The position numbers and the translations under genes were made by a program. Of a DNA stretch of 64,000 nt, positions 26,539-33,235 are shown one piece after another. How positions within the stretch are numbered: the first letter of the stretch is position 1; each line of letters begins with the position of its first letter. The notes under the pieces are model-generated. The model saw only the letters and a list, made by a program, of their open reading frames with translations. It was not told the origin of the DNA and ran no database searches. The stretch is from AP-15 sp035538335 (lineage in GTDB: Bacteria > Pseudomonadota > Alphaproteobacteria > ATCC43930 > CGMCC-115725). The stretch lies in contig DATLKN010000061.1 of NCBI GenBank assembly GCA_035538335.1, positions 34,972 to 98,971 on the forward strand, in the 5' to 3' direction.

Positions 26539-26739
26539 ATGACGCTGCGCGATCTCCGAAGCATTGCTTCGATGGCGCTGTTGGGCGCGGTCGTGGGGAG
26601 CCTGCTTGCTGAATTAAGCTCGATGATCGATATCCGCGTGATCGGCGCTGGTATCGGCGCTATCTTCGCCGCCGCAAGAATTGTGGGCAGGCGAGGAACT
26701 TATGGGTACGGCGGGCGCTTTTCTGGCAAGTCACGTTGA
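26539..26739 (+). CDS. Small hypothetical membrane protein (66 aa)
   Basis: Open frame with a hydrophobic core (SMALLGAVVGSLLAEL and VIGAGIGAIFAAARIV), so probably two membrane-spanning helices, and a basic glycine-rich tail. I do not recognise the family. Its 3' end overlaps the next small gene by 38 bases. Base composition falls from GC-rich to more balanced across it, marking the edge of an AT-richer segment. Confidence 0.45.
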   Translation: MTLRDLRSIASMALLGAVVGSLLAELSSMIDIRVIGAGIGAIFAAARIVGRRGTYGYGGRFSGKSR

Positions 26740-27031
26740 TATGATGTCCCTCTTGTTTGCAATCGTTTATGGTCTACTGAGAACCCTCAAGACTCACGGG
26801 AAGATATTGTCTCGCGCAACGGGCCTTTCCATCGCAAACGGCATTGCAATATTTCCTCTGGCTCTGATGGTGTTGTCCGGTTTCTGGACCGACGCGCTCA
26901 ATGCCGTTCTTCAATCCAACAAAGTAATATTGTCGATAGCTGGAATAGTCGCTCTTCTCGCGATATTGGAATATTTTGCGGAGGCACGACCGAGATCAAC
27001 CAGAACCATAGGACAACTAGAACCCTTCTAG
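26702..27031 (+). CDS. Hypothetical membrane protein (109 aa) in AT-richer segment
   Basis: Three hydrophobic segments are visible (MMSLLFAIVYGLL, GIAIFPLALMVLSGFW, VILSIAGIVALLAILEYF), so a small integral membrane protein is likely; no family recognised. The ATG at 26702 is chosen for the GAGGAA ribosome-binding site seven bases upstream, giving 109 residues. Codon use and base composition differ clearly from neighbours (many A/T third positions), suggesting recent acquisition. It follows and slightly overlaps the 66-residue gene, so the two may travel together. Confidence 0.5.
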   Translation: MGTAGAFLASHVDMMSLLFAIVYGLLRTLKTHGKILSRATGLSIANGIAIFPLALMVLSGFWTDALNAVLQSNKVILSIAGIVALLAILEYFAEARPRSTRTIGQLEPF

Positions 27032-27236
27032 ATTAATCTGTCGGCGACCAAGAGCGATCATTGTAGCCAGAAAGAACGTCGCCGCAAAAGTCCCTCGACT
27101 GAGTTTGTTGGCGATCGAGGCTTCTGTTTCCTCCAGGCCGTGTTCCCTTCTGTGCATACTATAATCCGAGGCTGCGTTCTTTTGACTACTGCGTAGAGCA
27201 TAATTTTGAGAAACGTATCGCGCGATAGGGCCATCT

Positions 27237-27401
27237 TTGCGCGATCTCCCGTTCCGCCTCGGCCTCTGGCTTCTCGACAAACTCGCCGGCCCGTATCCCG
27301 AGACGGAAGCCGACAAGCTCCGCGAGGCGCGGCGCGCGCGGCTGCGGAGGGCGTTTCCGGGGCTGTTGCCTGAGGATCGGAAGAAAAAGGAGCGTTTTTG
27401 A
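27237..27401 (+). pseudogene. Possible gene remnant (C-terminal fragment)
   Basis: A GC-rich open stretch that looks like the tail of a soluble protein (LRDLPFRLGLWLLDKLAGPY then a charged RRARLRR/DRKKKERF end). No ribosome-binding site or good start codon precedes it, and the sequence upstream (27032-27236) is AT-richer with no recognisable gene. It may be the remaining end of a gene disrupted when the AT-richer segment was inserted. Family unknown. Confidence 0.3.
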
Positions 27402-27484
27402 CGATCCTTTAACGGGTGCCGATACGATCCTTTGACGCCCCCGGGTAGGTAATTTCCCACACCCGCAACAAAGGAGAGGGTGTG

Positions 27485-27658
27485 ATGAACAACGAAACGC
27501 TGCTCAAGCTGTGGAAGGCGATGGAATTGATCGGCGAGGCCCGAGAGGCGTGTGGCCGGGGGGCTGCGGCCGTGATGCTTGCCAGCGCGGAGGCGACATT
27601 GATGCTGGCGCTCATCGCCGCAGCCGAAGCAGCACAGACAATGCTGGTCGCTGCCTAA
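27485..27658 (+). CDS. Small hypothetical protein (57 aa)
   Basis: Begins ATG AAC AAC GAA behind a strong AAAGGAGAGG ribosome-binding site. The product starts MNNETLLKLWKAMELIGEAR and continues as an alanine-rich amphipathic or hydrophobic helix (VMLASAEATLMLALIAAAEA), so it may be a membrane-associated or helical peptide. No family is recognised. It is convergent with ctrA, with hairpins between the two. Confidence 0.45.
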   Translation: MNNETLLKLWKAMELIGEAREACGRGAAAVMLASAEATLMLALIAAAEAAQTMLVAA

Positions 27659-27769
27659 GCCACCGCGCGCACGTTTTCGCGCGCCCTGGCCTCGCGCCGG
27701 GGCGTTTTCCGTTGGTGAGTCCGCTACATAATTCCGCGCACATTCCAGGGATTTGCGCCATAATACCGG

Positions 27770-27847
27770 AAAAATCCTCAGCCCCGGCCGCCACCGGGGC
27801 AGGCCCTGAGGCGCCCCGCGCAGCGAGGCCGCGAAGGACGCGGGGCG
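27770..27847 (-). terminator. Hairpins downstream of ctrA, probable terminator
   Basis: Two hairpins follow ctrA on the minus strand: a 9-bp stem CGCCCCGCG/CGCGGGGCG (27812-27847) and a perfect 7-bp stem GCCCCGG/CCGGGGC (27781-27800). The second is followed on the minus strand by TGAGGATTTTT, a T-run compatible with intrinsic termination. Confidence 0.5.
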
Positions 27848-27862
27848 GCTGTTCAGCGCGAA

Positions 27863-28552
27863 TCAGGCGGCGCTGGCGATCGGGTCGCGCAGCACGTAGC
27901 CGCGGCCCCACACGGTCTCGATGTAGTGCTCGCCGCCCGTCGCCTGCGCCAGCTTTTTGCGCAATTTGCAGACGAACACGTCGATGATCTTCAGCTCCGG
28001 CTCGTCCATCCCGCCATAGAGATGGTTGAGGAACATCTCCTTCGTCAGCGTCGTGCCCTTGCGCAGGCTGAGGAGTTCGAGGATGCCGTATTCCTTGCCG
28101 GTCAGGTTGAGCGGCCGGTCGTCGACCTCGGCGATCCGGCTTTCGAGGTTGACGACGACGCGGCCGGTGCGGATCCGCGATTCGGAATGGCCCTTGGAAC
28201 GCCGCACGATGGCCTGGATGCGGGCGATCAGCTCGCGCCGGTCGAACGGCTTGGTGACGAAATCGTCGGCCCCGAAACCCAGCCCCTTGATCTTGTGATC
28301 GAGCTCGCCGAGCCCGGAGAGAATGAGAATCGGCGTGCGCACGCGCGCCGCGCGCAACCGGCGCAGCACTTCATAGCCGTCGATGTCGGGCAGCATCAGA
28401 TCGAGGAGAATAATGTCGTAATCGTAGAGCTTGCCGATCTCGAGACCGTCTTCGCCGAGGTCCGTCGTATCGCAGATGAAGTTCTCCCGGCGCAGCATCA
28501 TTTCGACGCTGGCGGCGGTTGCCGCATCATCCTCGACAAGAAGCACGCGCAT
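27863..28552 (-). CDS. ctrA: Cell-cycle transcriptional regulator CtrA
   Basis: 229-residue OmpR/PhoB-type response regulator. The receiver domain has the acidic pair in LLVEDDAATAAS, phospho-acceptor Asp in DIILLDLMLPDIDGYEVLR (near residue 51) and the Lys in DFVTKPFDRREL. The DNA-binding winged helix contains LTGKEYGILELLSLRKGTTL, MFLNHLYGGMDEPELKIIDVFVCKLRKKL (shown in parts) and the YIETVWGRGYVLRDP end, all diagnostic of CtrA. The C-terminus ends in Ala-Ala, as needed for ClpXP degradation in Caulobacter. It is divergent from a FliJ-like gene, with CtrA-box-like sites in the gap, and lies near chpT. Confidence 0.96.
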   Translation of the reverse strand: MRVLLVEDDAATAASVEMMLRRENFICDTTDLGEDGLEIGKLYDYDIILLDLMLPDIDGYEVLRRLRAARVRTPILILSGLGELDHKIKGLGFGADDFVTKPFDRRELIARIQAIVRRSKGHSESRIRTGRVVVNLESRIAEVDDRPLNLTGKEYGILELLSLRKGTTLTKEMFLNHLYGGMDEPELKIIDVFVCKLRKKLAQATGGEHYIETVWGRGYVLRDPIASAA

Positions 28553-28597
28553 CGGGCATCTCCGCGTGGAGCCGGCGAGCGAACCGGCAGGGCGTCG

Positions 28598-28624
28598 TTA
28601 ATCAGTATTACCTTAAGTAGTTAA
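28598..28624. promoter_or_regulatory. CtrA-box-like cluster upstream of ctrA
   Basis: Contains TTAA-N6-TTAC at 28598-28611 and TTAA-N4-TTAA at 28613-28624, about 50-70 bases upstream of the ctrA start. CtrA binds TTAA-N7-TTAA, so these are imperfect matches. The AT-rich character stands out, and autoregulation of ctrA is known in related species. Confidence 0.45.
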
Positions 28625-28685
28625 GAGAAAGTTTACAAACCCGCCGCACTCTGTCGAGCCGTTTGATCATGTCGCCCCCGCCCGT

Positions 28686-28700
28686 TTAACCGGACGTTAG
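28686..28700. promoter_or_regulatory. CtrA-box-like site (TTAA-N7-TTAG)
   Basis: TTAACCGGACGTTAG keeps the N7 spacing and seven of the eight half-site bases of the CtrA consensus. It lies 25 bases before the FliJ-like gene start and 130 bases upstream of ctrA, so it could regulate either. Confidence 0.5.
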
Positions 28701-28725
28701 GTGTCGCGATGGCAGGATCGCGGGC

Positions 28726-29043
28726 ATGAGCGCTTTCGACACAACGATCCGCACGCATCGCCGGCGCCTCGAGCTGAGCCGGCGCTTTCTCGCCGGGCTC
28801 TTGGCGCTGCGCGGCTGCCTGTTGACCGACGCCGAACGCCTGCGCCGCCAAACCGGCGATCCCGACGCCGCGGCCGACGAGCGGGCGCAGCGGCTCGCCC
28901 GCTCGATCGCCGAGGTCGAGGCGCAGATCCTGCGCGCCCGCGCCGCGGTCAACGACGCGGTCGAGGCGCTGGCGCGGCACGAACTGGCCGCCGCCCGGCG
29001 CGCCCGCGGCGGACGGGCAGACCGGCGCCTGGCGCTGCGCTGA
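28726..29043 (+). CDS. Small coiled-coil protein, possibly FliJ-like
   Basis: 105-residue, Arg/Ala-rich, almost fully helical protein with two predicted coiled-coil stretches (about residues 5-40 and 50-90) and no membrane segment. In many alphaproteobacteria the gene next to ctrA in this orientation is fliJ, a short coiled-coil flagellar export chaperone usually about 140 residues with fliI beside it. Here it is shorter and fliI is absent, so it may be a diverged or orphan FliJ-like protein. This call rests on position and helical character only. Confidence 0.5.
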   Translation: MSAFDTTIRTHRRRLELSRRFLAGLLALRGCLLTDAERLRRQTGDPDAAADERAQRLARSIAEVEAQILRARAAVNDAVEALARHELAAARRARGGRADRRLALR

Positions 29044-29123
29044 CCCCGATCGCCTCTCCTTTTTTCCGCTTGCGCGTCGGGGTGTCCGGCCGGCAGTTTC
29101 GTCCGACTTCGGGAGGACGAAAC

Positions 29124-29876
29124 ATGGATCTGCAGCTTGCCGGCAAGACCGCTCTCGTCACCGGCGCGAGCATGGGAATCGGCCGGGCCATCGCCAAAGG
29201 GCTCGCGGCCGAAGGGGTGGAGATCGCCGCCGTGGCGCGGCGCCAGGCGCTGCTCGAAGAATTGGCGCGCGAGATCGAGCGCGGGCAAGGGGCGCGGCCG
29301 CACTTGATCGTCCAGGACATCATGCAGCCCGACGCCGCCGAGCAGCTGCGCGAGGCGGCGCTCGCGCGGCTCGGGCATGTCGACATTCTCGTCAATTGCG
29401 CCGGCGGCAGCCGGCCGCTGCCGATCGACGCCTCCGAAGCGGCCTGGGAAGAGGCGATCACCCTCAACTTCACCCGGCAGCGGCAGATCACCCACGCGCT
29501 GCTGCCGCAGATGATCGCGCAGGGCTGGGGGCGGATCGTCAACATCACCGGCAAATCCGAGCCCGACCGGCTCAACGCCGCCTTTGCCGCCAAGGCGGCG
29601 ATGCACGCCTGGGCGAAGGGGCTGTCGCGCGAAATCGGGCAATACGGCATCACCGTCAACTCGATCCCGCCCGGCCGCATCATGAGCGAGCAGATCCGCC
29701 GCAACTACCCCGAGGGCTACCGCAAGGAGCATGCCGCCGCCGAAATTCCTGCCGGCGCCTACGGCGAACCCGAGGATCTGGCGGTATTGGCGGTGTTCCT
29801 TGCGTCGCCGCTGGCCCGCTACATCACCGGCGCCGTCATCCCGGTCGATGGCGGGCTGCGCCGCTACGCCTTCTGA
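29124..29876 (+). CDS. SDR-family oxidoreductase with altered active-site Tyr
   Basis: 250-residue short-chain dehydrogenase fold protein. The cofactor motif TGASMGIG (residues 14-21) and VNCAGGSRPL are normal. At the catalytic position, where Tyr-x3-Lys is expected, the sequence reads FAAKA (in SEPDRLNAAFAAKAA), so the Tyr is replaced by Phe while Lys is kept. Activity may be lost or altered. The start at 29124 has GGGAGGACG eight bases upstream. It lies 34 bases before selB on the same strand, so they may be cotranscribed. Substrate unknown. Confidence 0.85.
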   Translation: MDLQLAGKTALVTGASMGIGRAIAKGLAAEGVEIAAVARRQALLEELAREIERGQGARPHLIVQDIMQPDAAEQLREAALARLGHVDILVNCAGGSRPLPIDASEAAWEEAITLNFTRQRQITHALLPQMIAQGWGRIVNITGKSEPDRLNAAFAAKAAMHAWAKGLSREIGQYGITVNSIPPGRIMSEQIRRNYPEGYRKEHAAAEIPAGAYGEPEDLAVLAVFLASPLARYITGAVIPVDGGLRRYAF

Positions 29877-29910
29877 GGGCGCCGACCAGGCAGCGCTCGG
29901 CGTTGCGCCC

Positions 29911-31848
29911 ATGATCATCGGCACCGCCGGGCATATCGACCATGGCAAGACGGCGCTCGTGCGGGCATTGACCGGGGTCGATGCCGACCGCCTGCCGGAA
30001 GAGAAGCGGCGCGGCATGACGATCGATCTGGGCTTCGCCTATGCGCGGCTTCCCGGCGGCACTGAATTGGGCTTCGTCGACGTCCCGGGGCATGAGCGCT
30101 TCGTCCACAACATGCTGGCCGGCGCCGTCGGGATCGAATTCGTGCTGCTCGTCGTCGCGGCCGATGACGGCCCGATGCCGCAGACGCGCGAGCATCTCGA
30201 AATCCTGTCGCTGCTGGGGCTCGAACATGGCGTCGTCGCGCTGACGAAGAGCGATCTCGTCGCGCTCGAGCGGCTCGCCGAGGCCGAAGCGGAGGTGCGC
30301 GCATTGCTGCACGGGTCGAGCCTAGCCGGGGCCGAGATTCTGCCGGTCTCGAGCGCGACCGGCGAGGGCGTCGCGGCGCTGAAGGAGCGGCTCGCCGCGG
30401 CGGCGCGGGCCTTGCCCGCGGCGCCGCCCGGCGGCCTCTTTCGCCTGGCGATCGACCGCAGCTTCATCCTCCCCGGCGTCGGCATCGTCGTCACCGGCAC
30501 GGTCTTTTCGGGCGAAGTCCGCGGCGGCGACCGCCTCTTCCTGACGCCATCGGGAATCGAAGCGCGGGTGCGCGGCCTGCATGCCCAGAACCGGCCCGCC
30601 GAACGCGGCGGCAAGGGCGAGCGTTGCGCCCTCAACATCGCCGGTGCCGGGCTCGAGGAGGCGCGCATCGAGCGCGGTGATTGGCTCGCCGCGCCCGAGC
30701 TGCACCTGCCCGTCGCCCGCTTCGACGCGCGGCTGCGGCTCGTTGCCGAGGCGCCGCGGCCGGTGCGCGCCTGGAGCCTGGCGCGCCTCCACCTCGGCAC
30801 GGCGAACTTGCCGGCACGGATCTCGCCGCTCGAAGGCGACGCGCTGACGCCGGGCGGCGAAGCCTTCGTCGAGATCACCCCCGACCGGCCGATCGCGGCG
30901 CTCGCCGGCGACCGCTTCATCCTGCGCGACCATACCGGCGCGCGGACGATCGGCGGCGGGGTCGTCGTCGATCCGTTTCCGCCGGCCCGCGGGCGGCGCC
31001 GGCCGGAGCGGCTTTCGGCGCTCGCCGCCGCCGCCGAACGCGACCCCGCCGCCGCCCTTGCCGGCCTCTTGCGCGGCTCGCCGCAAGGGCTCGATCTCGA
31101 CCGTTTCGCGCTCGCCCGCGCCCTCGCTGCGGCCGAGGCGGCGGCCGCCTTCGCCGCCGCCGGCGCGCATGCCCTGAAGGCGAAGGAGCATCGCTGGGGC
31201 TTCGGCTTTTCCGCGGCGCATTTCGCGGCGCTGCGCGCGAGCATGCGGGCGGCGCTCGCCGCGCATCACCGCGCCGCCGGCGACAGCCCCGGCTTGGAGC
31301 GCGAGCGGTTGCGCCTTGCGCTCGCCCCGCGCCTCGCGCCGCCCGTCTTCGATTCCGTGCTCGACGCCCTCCTCGCCGAGCGCGCCATCGCCCTCGACGG
31401 CGCCTGGCTGCGTCTGCCCGAGCACAAGGCGGCGCTCGGCGCCTTCGATCAGCGGCTGTGGGGGCGCATCCGCGCCCGGCTCGACGAGAGCCGCTTCGAT
31501 CCGCCGCGGGTGCGCGACATGGCGCAGGAATTTGCGCTCTCGGAAGCCGTCGTGCGGCAGTTGATGAAGCAGCTGGCGCGCTCGGGCGAACTCGTCGAGG
31601 TGTCGCCCGACCGCTTCTATCGCCGCGCCTGCGTCGCGGCGATGGTCCATATCCTCGCCGAGATGGCCGGGCCGAAGGGCGAGAAGACGGTCGCCGCCGC
31701 CCAATTCCGCGACCGCATCGGCACCGGCCGCAAGCTCGCCATCCTGATCCTCGAATTTTTCGACCGCGCCGGTGTTACGCTGCGCCAGGGCGATCTGCGC
31801 AAGCTGCGCGCCGACCGCATCGGCATCTTTTCCGCCGCACCGCGATGA
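29911..31848 (+). CDS. selB: Selenocysteine-specific translation elongation factor SelB
   Basis: 645-residue GTPase that delivers Sec-tRNA to UGA codons marked by a SECIS. The G domain has G1 GHIDHGKT (residues 7-14), switch region RRGMTIDLGF, G3 DVPGHE and G4 TKSD. Domains II-III follow, and the C-terminal 250 residues are winged-helix repeats that bind SECIS RNA (for example REPLY-type LAEMAGPKGEKTVAAAQFRD and AILILEFFDRAGVTLR). Length agrees with the family (about 615-650). It serves the Sec codon in fdoG 8 kb away. selA, selD and the Sec tRNA gene are not seen in the window. Confidence 0.95.
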   Translation: MIIGTAGHIDHGKTALVRALTGVDADRLPEEKRRGMTIDLGFAYARLPGGTELGFVDVPGHERFVHNMLAGAVGIEFVLLVVAADDGPMPQTREHLEILSLLGLEHGVVALTKSDLVALERLAEAEAEVRALLHGSSLAGAEILPVSSATGEGVAALKERLAAAARALPAAPPGGLFRLAIDRSFILPGVGIVVTGTVFSGEVRGGDRLFLTPSGIEARVRGLHAQNRPAERGGKGERCALNIAGAGLEEARIERGDWLAAPELHLPVARFDARLRLVAEAPRPVRAWSLARLHLGTANLPARISPLEGDALTPGGEAFVEITPDRPIAALAGDRFILRDHTGARTIGGGVVVDPFPPARGRRRPERLSALAAAAERDPAAALAGLLRGSPQGLDLDRFALARALAAAEAAAAFAAAGAHALKAKEHRWGFGFSAAHFAALRASMRAALAAHHRAAGDSPGLERERLRLALAPRLAPPVFDSVLDALLAERAIALDGAWLRLPEHKAALGAFDQRLWGRIRARLDESRFDPPRVRDMAQEFALSEAVVRQLMKQLARSGELVEVSPDRFYRRACVAAMVHILAEMAGPKGEKTVAAAQFRDRIGTGRKLAILILEFFDRAGVTLRQGDLRKLRADRIGIFSAAPR

Positions 31849-31864
31849 CCCGCATCGAGGCCCT

Positions 31865-32287
31865 ATGAGCACCGATTTTCTCGACACGCTGCGAGCCGCC
31901 GCCGAAGCGAGCGAGCGCGACGAAGCCGCTTTTCGCCGCGACAGCGAGCGGCGCCTCCAGGCGCTCGCCGCGGCGCGCGTCGCCGCCTATCGGCGCTACC
32001 ACCTGCTGCGCGGCATGGCCGAGGCCGCGGCGGCCGGCGAGACGCCGGAAGAAAGCGAGGCGGCGGCGCTCGACTTCGCGCTCGCCGAGACCGGTTGGAG
32101 CGAGGAGGACGCCGCCTATGGCGAAGTGCGCGGCGCGCTCGCCGCTACCGCGGCGGCGTTGCCGCAGGGCGAGGCGGCGCCCGCCGCCTTCGCCCGCTTC
32201 GAGGCCTGGTACAAGGAGCGGTTCGGAATCGACTTTCTCGACCTTCTCGAACGCGAGCGCGCCTTCCTGCCGGTCGTCGATTTCTGA
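31865..32287 (+). CDS. Hypothetical protein (140 aa) downstream of selB
   Basis: Starts 16 bases after selB behind a GAGG, so it is probably cotranscribed. The product is acidic and Ala/Glu/Arg-rich, with long helices (about residues 10-60 and 70-105) and an aromatic C-terminal part (FEAWYKERFGIDFLDLLERE). No signal peptide or membrane segment and no recognised family. Its place between selB and the lipoyl-carrier gene suggests a link to formate dehydrogenase maturation, without direct evidence. Confidence 0.7.
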   Translation: MSTDFLDTLRAAAEASERDEAAFRRDSERRLQALAAARVAAYRRYHLLRGMAEAAAAGETPEESEAAALDFALAETGWSEEDAAYGEVRGALAATAAALPQGEAAPAAFARFEAWYKERFGIDFLDLLERERAFLPVVDF

Positions 32288-32301
32288 TTTTTGAGGATCG
32301 A

Positions 32302-32321
32302 GGTGTCATTGCGAAGCGCCC
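32302..32321. repeat. Degenerate family A repeat fragment
   Basis: GTGTCATTGCGAAGCGC matches the start of the family A arm and then diverges; it lies in the short gap between two convergent genes. Confidence 0.5.
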
Positions 32322-32354
32322 CCGGGTCCGCGTTGCGCGCGGCCCCGCGGCGGC

Positions 32355-32804
32355 CTACTCCTCGGACACGCAGCCGGCGAATTTCTCGCGCCGCATCTTG
32401 GCGGCGTAGGGCTTCGCGACCGCGCTGCCCGGGATGAGCGCCGCTTCGGCCGCCGCCCAGTCGTCTGGGCGCACCGCGACGAGCCAGCCTTCGCCGTAGG
32501 GGTCGCGGGCGGCGCGCCCCGGCTCTTCCAGGAGCGCCTCGTTGCTGCGCTCGACAAAGCCCGAAAAGGCGATGCGCGCGGCGCTGACCGTCTTGCCGGT
32601 TTCGACGACGGCGCAGGCCTCGCCCTTCTCGATCCGCCGCTGCGGCCGCTTCGGCGTCACCGCGACGAGCGCGGCGGCCATCGCCAGCGCGACCGCGGTC
32701 ATGCCGATCTCGACGAGCCCGCCTGCGGTCGGCCGATACCAGAGCTGGTTCTCGACATCGTAAAGGAGGTCGTCCGGCAACACGCAGCCCTTGACGGTCG
32801 GCAT
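32355..32804 (-). CDS. GcvH-like lipoyl-carrier protein
   Basis: 149-residue protein of the glycine-cleavage H-protein/lipoate-binding family. It has LPDDLLYDVENQLWYRP near the N-terminus, EIGMTAVALA, and VVETGKTVSAA near residue 70, where the Lys aligns with the lipoylated Lys of GcvH (ESVKAA). The later EPYxxGW-type block reads DPYGEGWLVAV. No gcvT or gcvP is nearby, so a role in glycine cleavage is unlikely. It starts four bases after the DsrE-family gene and is next to a lipoate ligase gene, a grouping known from lipoate-binding proteins of sulfur metabolism. The real partner enzyme is unknown. Confidence 0.8.
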   Translation of the reverse strand: MPTVKGCVLPDDLLYDVENQLWYRPTAGGLVEIGMTAVALAMAAALVAVTPKRPQRRIEKGEACAVVETGKTVSAARIAFSGFVERSNEALLEEPGRAARDPYGEGWLVAVRPDDWAAAEAALIPGSAVAKPYAAKMRREKFAGCVSEE

Positions 32805-32808
32805 CGGC

Positions 32809-33186
32809 TCAGTACGACAGCACCCGGCAGTCGTCTTCCATGATGCGGGCGATCAGCGCCGCGGCGCCGAGCAGCCCCCGGCATTCCGGCACCAGATCCT
32901 CTTCGCGCATGTCGAAGAGGTCGAGGTTCATCGGGCAGGCGTAAAACTTGACGCCGTGCTCGCAGGCTTCGCGGATGAAGTCGTAGACGGTCTTCTGCCC
33001 GCCCGGCTTGACGACGAGGCCCTCGGCGACGCCTTTCTTGAGCAGCCGGCCGGCGGTGCCGGCGCAGATCACCTCGACCTCGTAATCCATCGCCGCGGCG
33101 ACCGCGGCATGCACCAGCGGCGTCCCGAGTTCCTCGGGGTTGCGGGGATCGGAATTGGCCATGACGACGACGAGCTTTCGCGGCAT
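32809..33186 (-). CDS. DsrE-family protein (sulfur-carrier-like)
   Basis: 125-residue small alpha/beta protein of the DsrE/DsrF family. KLVVVMANSDPRNPEELGTP opens the fold. Cys residues lie in VICAG, REACEHG, KFYACPMNLDLF, VPECRGLLG and near the C-terminus; the ACPMNLDLF Cys sits where DsrE-type sulfur carriers hold persulfide. The ATG at 33186 is preferred over a GTG five codons upstream. It is cotranscribed with the GcvH-like gene and divergent, by about 50 bases, from the lipoate ligase gene. A thiol- or sulfur-transfer role is inferred. Confidence 0.8.
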   Translation of the reverse strand: MPRKLVVVMANSDPRNPEELGTPLVHAAVAAAMDYEVEVICAGTAGRLLKKGVAEGLVVKPGGQKTVYDFIREACEHGVKFYACPMNLDLFDMREEDLVPECRGLLGAAALIARIMEDDCRVLSY

Positions 33187-33235
33187 CCGCCGATTGTGCA
33201 CGATGCCCGGCGCGCCGCCAAGGAGGCGCGCCCGG

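Noticed and set aside
27017..27460. Minus-strand open frame of about 147 codons
   Set aside because: Spans the end of the AT-richer insert and a GC-rich fragment with no ribosome-binding site; basic low-complexity product; the + strand reading is more protein-like.
28553..28725. Selenocysteine tRNA gene near selB
   Set aside because: I looked at gaps around selB, fdoG and ctrA for a long tRNA-like cloverleaf with a UCA anticodon and found none that folds convincingly.
32355..32804. Ordinary glycine-cleavage H protein (gcvH)
   Set aside because: No gcvT or gcvP is adjacent, the lipoyl site context differs (ETGK rather than ESVK) and the neighbours are DsrE and lipoate ligase genes.
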